This document shows positions 7,999-12,206 of a stretch of DNA of 12,206 bases, one piece after another; within the stretch, counting starts at the first letter, position 1; every line of letters begins with the position of its first letter. Under the pieces are notes generated by a model. It worked only from the letters and a program-made list of their open reading frames with translations. It did no database searches and had not been told where the DNA came from. The position numbers were made by a program, and so were the translations under genes. Source of the DNA: Endomicrobium sp. (lineage in GTDB: Bacteria; Elusimicrobiota; Endomicrobiia; Endomicrobiales; Endomicrobiaceae); NCBI GenBank assembly GCA_031277075.1, contig JAISLV010000068.1:1-12206 (forward strand). The letters run 5' to 3'.

Positions 7999-8089
7999 TG
8001 CCCCCTTAGGGCATTTTACCAGCTATGCCTATAGGCATATTGAAAGATTTGCCAACCGCACTACTTTCACTGGCTACCCCTTAAGGGGT
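7999..8089. repeat. Cluster of short palindromes at the 3' end of the IS
   Basis: Three further inverted repeats follow the right-end hairpin: TGCCC/GGGCA (7999-8013), a perfect 16-base palindrome centred at 8031 (8024-8039), and a perfect 14-base palindrome (8076-8089, ACCCC/GGGGT) overlapping the last tnpA codons. A fourth, GACCCGT/ACGGGTC at 8116-8131, lies inside the coding end. Such density suggests a folded 3' RNA or single-strand DNA structure. Confidence 0.6.
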
Positions 8090-8573
8090 TCTTTCTTTGC
8101 CTTATTTTACTTGCTGACCCGTAAACGGGTCTATTAATTAACTCTTTCATCGTCAATTGCTCCACTTGTATATCTTCGTGTTGCTGATTCCTTATGTATT
8201 CCTCTATCACTTTCTTATTGCGACCCACTGTATCAACATAATATCCGCGACAACAAAAATGTCTGTTCCCATATTTATATTTCATGTTCGCATACTTCTC
8301 AAATATCATCAGACTACTCTTACCTTTCAGGTATCCCATCGTTTGCGATACGCTATACTTTGGCGGTATCGACATTAGCATATGGATATGATCCTTACAC
8401 GCCTCTGCCTCTATTATTTCTACTTGTTTATACGCGCATAGCTTCCTTAACATTATCCCTATATCTGCTTTGATTTTACCGTATATTATCTTTCTGCGAT
8501 ACTTCGGCACAAATACCACATGATATTTGCAATTCCATTTCGTGTGTGCTAAACTTTCATTACCAAGTTGCAT
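8067..8573 (-). CDS. tnpA: IS200-like Y1 transposase TnpA
   Basis: This 168-residue HUH-family single-strand DNA transposase cuts and rejoins the element's ends using a tyrosine nucleophile and no external energy. Seen: the typical N-terminus (HTKWNCKYHVVFVPKYRRK, 10-28), the metal-binding HUH motif D-H62-I-H64-M-L, the GYLKGKSS segment (80-87), the GNRHFCCRGYYVDTVG region (102-117), and the catalytic tyrosine Y126 in IEEYIRNQQ. The core is complete and looks functional. The last 20 or so residues form a basic tail (NRPVYGSASKIRQRK...) partly encoded by palindromic DNA, slightly longer than the compact IS200 proteins. A perfect AGGAGG lies eight bases before the start, and a strong promoter is present upstream. 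Confidence 0.95.
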   Translation of the reverse strand: MQLGNESLAHTKWNCKYHVVFVPKYRRKIIYGKIKADIGIMLRKLCAYKQVEIIEAEACKDHIHMLMSIPPKYSVSQTMGYLKGKSSLMIFEKYANMKYKYGNRHFCCRGYYVDTVGRNKKVIEEYIRNQQHEDIQVEQLTMKELINRPVYGSASKIRQRKNPLRGSQ

Positions 8574-8623
8574 TTCTTTAGCCTCCTTTGGTTTTTTGGA
8601 TAGCGGTTGGCAAACCTGCTCCC

Positions 8624-8653
8624 ATTATAACCTTTGGAGGTTGTTTTTCTCAA
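8624..8653 (-). promoter_or_regulatory. Promoter of tnpA
   Basis: On the minus strand TTGAGA (8653-8648, five of six matches to the -35 consensus) is separated by 18 bases from a perfect TATAAT (8629-8624). Transcription would start near 8617, giving a leader of about 44 bases before the tnpA start at 8573, which includes the AGGAGG site. Confidence 0.6.
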
Positions 8654-8705
8654 TTCCTCGTTTCTCTCGGATTAACTTCTTCTTCATAGCTAAAGCTTTT
8701 TCTTT

Positions 8706-8724
8706 CCACCAGCACTGCTGGTGG
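8706..8724. repeat. IS left-end subterminal hairpin
   Basis: An 8-bp perfect stem with loop ACT has the same arms as the hairpin at 7973-7991. It marks the tnpA-proximal (left) end of the IS200-like element. Confidence 0.8.
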
Positions 8725-8735
8725 TTTTATATACC

Positions 8736-8772
8736 AATAAAATCCGCCCTAATAATTAGGGCGGATTTTATT
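8736..8772 (-). terminator. Strong terminator of the pilin gene
   Basis: A perfect stem of at least 16 bp has a GC-rich core (CCGCCCT/AGGGCGG) flanked by A and T runs, with a loop of about five bases. It lies 18 bases past the pilin stop codon. The flanking A-run and T-run let it work in both directions, so it would also stop plus-strand transcripts leaving the IS region. Confidence 0.85.
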
Positions 8773-8790
8773 TTGTGATTAAACGTTAAC

Positions 8791-9183
8791 TTAGATACCG
8801 CTTTCACTGGTTGTCGTCTGTCCGACAGACGAACCTGTAAGTCCTAGAGCAATACCAGAAGCTCCGCCAAACCCCGTAGTAGCAGCAGTGTAGCCTGCGC
8901 CTGAAGTTGCTACTGTGTAAGTAGAAAAGTATTTATTCGCTCTTGCGTCAACATCTAACGTTGGATCATAAGCAGTCGCGCCAGAAATAGCGCGGAAACC
9001 GCCATACTCAGCAAAATAAATCTTTTCTGAAGTCTGAATTGAACCTAACAATGACTTACCTTCTGAAGCCATCGCTTTTCTGGTGTAGCCTCTGTAAATA
9101 GGAACGGCTACAATTGACAAAATACCTACAATAACGATAACGATAACCAACTCTACTAATGTGAAACCTTTTGTTTTTCTCAT
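8791..9183 (-). CDS. Type IV pilin-like protein (prepilin)
   Basis: This 130-residue prepilin would be processed at the inner membrane and assembled into a pilus or pseudopilus. The class III leader is very short and basic (MRKTKG), followed by the cleavage and methylation motif G6/F7-T-L-V-E11, where prepilin peptidase cuts before F7 and E11 is the conserved glutamate. A single hydrophobic helix follows (about 7-29), ending at VPIY. The region after it (SEGKSLLGSIQTSEKIYFAEYGGF) fits the amphipathic second half of the pilin helix and the alpha-beta loop. The C-terminal 60 residues are rich in Gly, Ser, Thr and Ala and contain no cysteine pair, so the usual disulphide-bounded D-region is absent. 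AGGAGA precedes the start by eight bases. No assembly genes (pilB, pilC, pilD) are nearby, so it appears to be a stand-alone transcription unit with its own promoter and terminator. Confidence 0.92.
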   Translation of the reverse strand: MRKTKGFTLVELVIVIVIVGILSIVAVPIYRGYTRKAMASEGKSLLGSIQTSEKIYFAEYGGFRAISGATAYDPTLDVDARANKYFSTYTVATSGAGYTAATTGFGGASGIALGLTGSSVGQTTTSESGI

Positions 9184-9207
9184 GCTTTTTATCTCCTTTT
9201 TTTTATT

Positions 9208-9236
9208 TTAACCAGCTTTCATTGAAAGCTAGTTAA
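9208..9236 (-). promoter_or_regulatory. 5' UTR stem-loop of the pilin mRNA
   Basis: As RNA the minus strand forms a 13-bp stem (arms UUAACUAGCUUUC and GAAAGCUGGUUAA, one U-G wobble) with a three-base AAU loop. It would sit almost at the 5' end of the transcript, about 25 bases before the start codon and clear of the AGGAGA site. No T-run follows, so it is not a terminator. Its position suggests a 5' stabilising hairpin for an abundant mRNA; this is inference. Confidence 0.6.
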
Positions 9237-9247
9237 TTGTCTTCATT

Positions 9248-9276
9248 AGCATACAAAAAAAAGAAAAAAATTGCAA
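9248..9276 (-). promoter_or_regulatory. Candidate pilin promoter
   Basis: On the minus strand TTGCAA (9276-9271) and TATGCT (9253-9248) are spaced by exactly 17 bases, with an uninterrupted pyrimidine spacer, nearly all T. Each hexamer matches the housekeeping consensus at four of six positions. Transcription would start near 9241, just before the stem-loop at 9236-9208. I see no clear sigma-54 pattern. Confidence 0.45.
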
Positions 9277-9415
9277 TAACTTTTTTTACATTTTTTTTAC
9301 AAAGTCCCGCGGCAAACGCGTGAAAGTTATAATAAAATATCAGTATTGTCGTCGGGCAGAAGACGTTTTTCGCAGGTCAATATGTTTCGCTCGTTTGTTG
9401 TATTGCAAAACCTTA
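9277..9415. other. Unassigned intergenic stretch
   Basis: Between the pilin promoter and the regulator remnant I see no credible ORF, RNA gene or strong hairpin. The part from about 9306 to 9370 is richer in G and C (CCGCGGC, ACGCGT, GTCGTCGGGC) than the T-rich DNA beside it, so it may be degraded coding sequence or part of an intergenic repeat. Confidence 0.4.
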
Positions 9416-9739
9416 TTATATTATTTCCCAATGTCCGCCTTTGTCTGGTCCTATTCGGCGAATTTTTTTTTGTTCTTTAAGTTGTCTGATGTTTTTTTCT
9501 ACTCCTGCAATGCTCAACTTCAATATATCAGCTAATTCTTTCGTCGTAATATAAGGTTTTTGCATTATAATTTCTATAATTCTATCGATACTTTTCTCCT
9601 TACTTTTCTCATTACTTTTCTCCTTACTTTTCTCCTTACTTCTTTCGGTAGTCTTCTCTGCGCTTTCCATAACTTTTCTATCAAAGGGGATAGTAACATA
9701 TAAAGTATTTGCTGTAAATTTAAAAATTTTACGCCCGTA
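9416..9739 (-). pseudogene. 5'-truncated remnant of an ATP-binding/wHTH regulator
   Basis: The frame is open from the radA stop to a TAA at 9416. Its first part (FFKFTANTLYVTIPFDRKV, no start codon) resembles the end of the AlbA_2/divergent AAA-type ATP-binding proteins, which commonly finish with Lys/Glu/Ser repeats and a winged helix. It continues with an ATG at 9670 and 84 residues: a charged linker with SKEK/NEKS repeats, then a winged helix-turn-helix (ITTKELADILKLSIAGVEKNIRQLKEQKKIRRIGPDKGGHWEII), which binds DNA in relatives. The large N-terminal AlbA_2 and ATPase portion is missing, replaced by radA. The ATG at 9670 has only a weak AGAAAAG upstream, so a short 84-residue wHTH protein could still be made, but a decaying remnant is more likely. 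Transcription from radA could read through, since no terminator lies between. Confidence 0.65.
9590..9637. repeat. Four tandem 12-base repeats (KEKS coding)
   Basis: Four head-to-tail copies of ACTTTTCTCCTT, the second with one change (CATT for CCTT), encode the SKEK/NEKS repeats of the linker in the regulator remnant. A fifth, divergent copy follows at 9638. Being in frame, copy-number changes would only lengthen or shorten the linker. Confidence 0.85.
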
Positions 9740-9754
9740 TATTATGCCGACTGA

Positions 9755-11128
9755 TTACGCTCTTATTGTTTTTATCGCGTCTTCAACGCTTTCTACTCCT
9801 GCAATTTCTATTTTGCCTTTATATAAAAGTTTTTTCAAATTCCCTTTTGGGATTATAGCTTTCTTAAACCCGAGTTTTTCTGCTTCTGACAATCTTTCAG
9901 ACGGCAAAGACACTGAACGCGTTTCGCCTGCAAGACCTACCTCGCCAAACGCCGCAATATCTTTAGGGCATATAAACCCCGAATTTGCAGAAACTATCGC
10001 GCAAGCGGCGGCTAAATCCGCGGCGGTCTCTTTAATTCTTACGCCGCCCGCTATATTTACGAAAACGTCTTGCATTTCTAAAGGAATATCCAGCCTTTTT
10101 TCTAAAACAGCTATTAATATTGTAATGCGGTTTGCGTCATAACCTGACACCATTCTCCTAGGCGCAGGGAAATTAGTTCTTGCCGCCAACGCCTGAACTT
10201 CTAAAAGCAAAGGTCTTACTCCTTCCATAGAAACCGTTACGATATTTCCAGCGGCGTTTGCCGTTCTCTCGCCTAAAAAAATTAAAGACGGATTTGAAAC
10301 TTCAACAAGCCCCGATGCGCTCATCTCAAAAATTCCTATTTCGTTTGTCGGACCGAAACGGTTTTTATACGCTCTTAAAATTCTATAAATTTGCTGTCTT
10401 TCATTTTCAAAATATAAAACAGTGTCTACAATATGCTCTAAAACTCTAGGACCCGCCAAGTCTCCTTCTTTTGTGATATGTCCTAAAAGAAAAACCGTAA
10501 TATTTTTTGATTTTGCCATTCTCAAAAGCTCGGCGGCGGTTTCTCTTATCTGTCCGACGCTGCCCGGAGCAGAAGACAGTTCCGGGTGATACGTCGTCTG
10601 AATAGAATCTATTATAAGAATTTTAGGCTCTATAGTATTTACGGCGTTTGATATGTTTTCAAGGTTTGTCTCGGACGCTAAAAAAATATTGTTCTTTTTT
10701 ATCTTTAACCTGTCGGCTCTTGATTTCACTTGAGACAGAGATTCTTCGCCTGATATATACAATACCGTCCCGTGCTTGCTTATGGCGTCTGAAACGTGAA
10801 GCATAAGAGTTGATTTGCCTATGCCGGGCGCGCCGCCTAACAAAATTAAAGAGCCGGGAACAACTCCGCCGCCAAGCATATTGTCAAACTCTTTTATACC
10901 CGTATCGTATCTTTTAAAATTCTCTACGGAAATATCTTTAAGCGGTAAAACTTTGCTTGAAAAATCTGTAAGGCGGCGCGCAGAAACTCCAGAACTTTTT
11001 GAAGAAGAAGATGAAAACCGCTCTTCAACAAAAGAATTCCAAGATAAACACGCAGGACATTTACCAAGCCATTTTGCAGACTCATATCCGCATTGCCCGC
11101 ATAAAAATTTTGTTTTTTGATTTTTCAT
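9755..11128 (-). CDS. radA: DNA repair protein RadA
   Basis: This 457-residue RecA-like ATPase (also called Sms) processes recombination intermediates by driving branch migration. Domains in order: a C4 zinc finger (C10-x2-C13 and C24-x2-C27), a RecA-type core with Walker A GGAPGIGKST (98-107) and Walker B around LIIDSIQT, the RadA-specific KNRFG motif (255-259), and a C-terminal Lon-protease-like P domain lacking protease activity in the family. Length and motif order match complete RadA. A serine run (about 39-46) forms the linker after the zinc finger. The ATG at 11128 fits the conserved MKNQKTKFLCGQCG start, but only a weak GGC stretch precedes it. It begins 13 bases after the membrane-protein gene ends, so it is probably in the same transcript. 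The regulator remnant lies directly behind its stop, in the same frame. Confidence 0.96.
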   Translation of the reverse strand: MKNQKTKFLCGQCGYESAKWLGKCPACLSWNSFVEERFSSSSSKSSGVSARRLTDFSSKVLPLKDISVENFKRYDTGIKEFDNMLGGGVVPGSLILLGGAPGIGKSTLMLHVSDAISKHGTVLYISGEESLSQVKSRADRLKIKKNNIFLASETNLENISNAVNTIEPKILIIDSIQTTYHPELSSAPGSVGQIRETAAELLRMAKSKNITVFLLGHITKEGDLAGPRVLEHIVDTVLYFENERQQIYRILRAYKNRFGPTNEIGIFEMSASGLVEVSNPSLIFLGERTANAAGNIVTVSMEGVRPLLLEVQALAARTNFPAPRRMVSGYDANRITILIAVLEKRLDIPLEMQDVFVNIAGGVRIKETAADLAAACAIVSANSGFICPKDIAAFGEVGLAGETRSVSLPSERLSEAEKLGFKKAIIPKGNLKKLLYKGKIEIAGVESVEDAIKTIRA

Positions 11129-11141
11129 AAATTATGCCGTT

Positions 11142-12206
11142 TTACAATAAAAAATTTCTAATTTTTTGATGATTGGCTTCGTCAACATATATTGTGTGTT
11201 TTACAATATTCGGCGATACAACCGCTGAAACATTTACGTATATAGTAATAAAGAATATAGCGCATAGCAATACGCCAAGCAAACCCTTGTTTTTATTTTC
11301 GGTTGTTTTAGCATAAAAATAAGCAAAAAGAACATTGCATATAATCGCCAAAATATACATTATTTCGAAAATATATCTATGCGTCATTCCAAATATTGAC
11401 AAAACTATAAGGTTCATTACAAATACTAAAGACAATAAACACAGTAATACGCCGACTTCCTTTTTAATTCCAATATCTTTAATAAATTTCGGCAGCAATA
11501 CAAAAAATAAAATCATGGGAAAAAGAAAAATTATTCCCATTGAAAGTACTTTGGAAAGTCTATGATAAAAAGAATAATTTAAAGAAATAAACGGAAATGA
11601 TTCCGTACTTAAAGGCAAATTGAAAAGATAATGCTTTAAACCTATTATTAAATCTTTAATAGAAAAAGACCATTCGTTAAGATTAAACTCATTTAGCTGG
11701 TATTTCATACCAAATTCAAAAATTGAATCAAATCTTAAATAATTGTAAGTTGCAAGGACAGTTCCGTATAGCGCGCAAGGAACGAAAAAAAACAAAGCCC
11801 GTTTTATCATTTCTTTTCTATCAATGTTTTTGACGCTTCCGTCGTATATAAATACGGCAAAAAACAGAGGAATTGTTAAAATGTAAAAAGGTCTAGAACC
11901 TACAGATAAAGCAAGCGCAAACCCTGTAAAAATCAACAAAATAAAAAACCTTTTACTTGTAAAAAGATATTTTGCAAATAAAAAGACGGCGATTAAAAAC
12001 ATAAAAGCCGCGCAAGCTATTGATGTTTCATATGCGCTTGGTCTTATCAAAAGAAAAAATATGCCGTTAGAAAAACCTATTAGAAATACGAATAAAATTG
12101 ACGTAAAAGGCGCGATTTTAACGTTAATTTCATTCAAAATCATTTTAACGATTAGCAAAGACAATAAAAATATTCCAGCGGATAAAAATAATACAAGCAT
12201 TTTATC
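11142..12206 (-). CDS. Polytopic membrane protein, GT-C-like (partial)
   Basis: The visible part is 352 residues from the first ATG at 12200, with eight to ten hydrophobic segments and short basic loops (for example KNIDRKEMIKR). The frame continues open to the window edge (Asp-Lys before the first Met) and no ribosome binding site is visible, so the true start probably lies outside. LALSVGSRPFYILTIPL (about 95-111) and YNYLRFDSIFEFGMKYQL (about 151-168) match conserved stretches I associate with large bacterial GT-C-type or uncharacterised multi-spanning membrane proteins, which use lipid-linked sugars. The acceptor loop with acidic residues typical of GT-C enzymes would lie in the missing N-terminal portion. 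Function is therefore unresolved. It is directly upstream of radA with a 13-base gap, although no functional link is evident. Confidence 0.6.
   Translation of the reverse strand, partial: DKMLVLFLSAGIFLLSLLIVKMILNEINVKIAPFTSILFVFLIGFSNGIFFLLIRPSAYETSIACAAFMFLIAVFLFAKYLFTSKRFFILLIFTGFALALSVGSRPFYILTIPLFFAVFIYDGSVKNIDRKEMIKRALFFFVPCALYGTVLATYNYLRFDSIFEFGMKYQLNEFNLNEWSFSIKDLIIGLKHYLFNLPLSTESFPFISLNYSFYHRLSKVLSMGIIFLFPMILFFVLLPKFIKDIGIKKEVGVLLCLLSLVFVMNLIVLSIFGMTHRYIFEIMYILAIICNVLFAYFYAKTTENKNKGLLGVLLCAIFFITIYVNVSAVVSPNIVKHTIYVDEANHQKIRNFLL

Larger units (their letters stand above)
7973..8724 (-). mobile_element. IS200/IS605-type insertion sequence, tnpA only
   Basis: The element is bounded by two near-identical hairpins, as expected of Y1-transposase elements that move as single strands: CCACCAGC / GCTGGTGG with loop CGT at 7973-7991, and the same arms with loop ACT at 8706-8724. 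Between them is a single intact tnpA on the minus strand and no tnpB. The true cleavage sites should lie a few bases outside or inside the hairpins, so the limits are approximate. There are no terminal inverted repeats or target duplications of the DDE type, consistent with this family. It sits between recN and the pilin terminator and interrupts no recognisable gene. Confidence 0.85.

Noticed and set aside
8157..8378. Plus-strand ORF opposite tnpA
   Set aside because: It is the antisense of a clear transposase with intact motifs; no ribosome binding site or domain.
7973..8724. IS605-type element with tnpB and guide RNA
   Set aside because: There is no tnpB or iscB reading frame between the end hairpins; only tnpA is present.
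9590..9637. Possible CRISPR-like array
   Set aside because: The units are only 12 bases, contiguous without spacers, and encode a protein linker in frame.
9744..10142. Plus-strand 132-codon ORF opposite radA
   Set aside because: It lies entirely antisense to the conserved C-terminal RadA domain and has no independent support.

Overview
This is an AT-rich, gene-dense bacterial chromosome segment. It carries housekeeping DNA-repair and cofactor genes (recN, radA, nadK), a type IV pilin-like gene, an anaerobe-style phenylacetate-CoA ligase with its ACT-domain partner, and an IS200-like insertion sequence. The AT-rich coding style, the short prepilin with a Gly/Ser/Thr-rich tail and the paaK-ACT pair fit a fermentative anaerobe of the Elusimicrobiota (Endomicrobium/Elusimicrobium type). 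That placement is an inference from gene content and style; no rRNA or other marker in the window confirms it.

Layout. At 29-892 (minus) lies a family 8 glycosyltransferase. After an intergenic stretch holding a factor-independent terminator comes a four-gene minus-strand cluster, read from high to low coordinates: paaK (5151-3859), a tandem ACT-domain protein (3809-3378), a sodium:solute symporter (3360-1906) and a secreted degenerate LytM/M23-like protein (1877-1176). A divergent promoter region with a structured, GC-richer leader or repeat element (about 5228-5380) separates this cluster from plus-strand nadK (start re-assigned to 5388) and recN (6265-7932). An IS200/IS605-type element (about 7973-8724) with a single tnpA sits between recN and a pilin gene (9183-8791, minus). 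The pilin gene has a strong terminator, a plausible promoter and a 13-bp stem-loop at the start of its mRNA. Beyond it are the 5'-truncated remnant of an ATP-binding/winged-helix regulator (9739-9416), in frame directly behind radA, then radA (11128-9755). Last is the C-terminal part of a multi-spanning membrane protein (GT-C-like) that runs off the right edge.

How the genes relate. paaK and the ACT protein are a recurrent pair in anaerobes that interconvert aryl acids and aryl-CoAs; the neighbouring symporter could move a related substrate, which is a guess. nadK and recN are adjacent and co-directional, an arrangement known from many bacteria. The IS and the regulator remnant mark the 7.9-9.75 kb interval as the plastic part of the window. 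I see no CRISPR array, tRNA, rRNA or complete defence system. The most notable observations are the zinc-ligand-free LytM-like protein, the nadK leader element, the hairpin-dense 3' end of the IS, the pilin 5' UTR hairpin and the regulator remnant.
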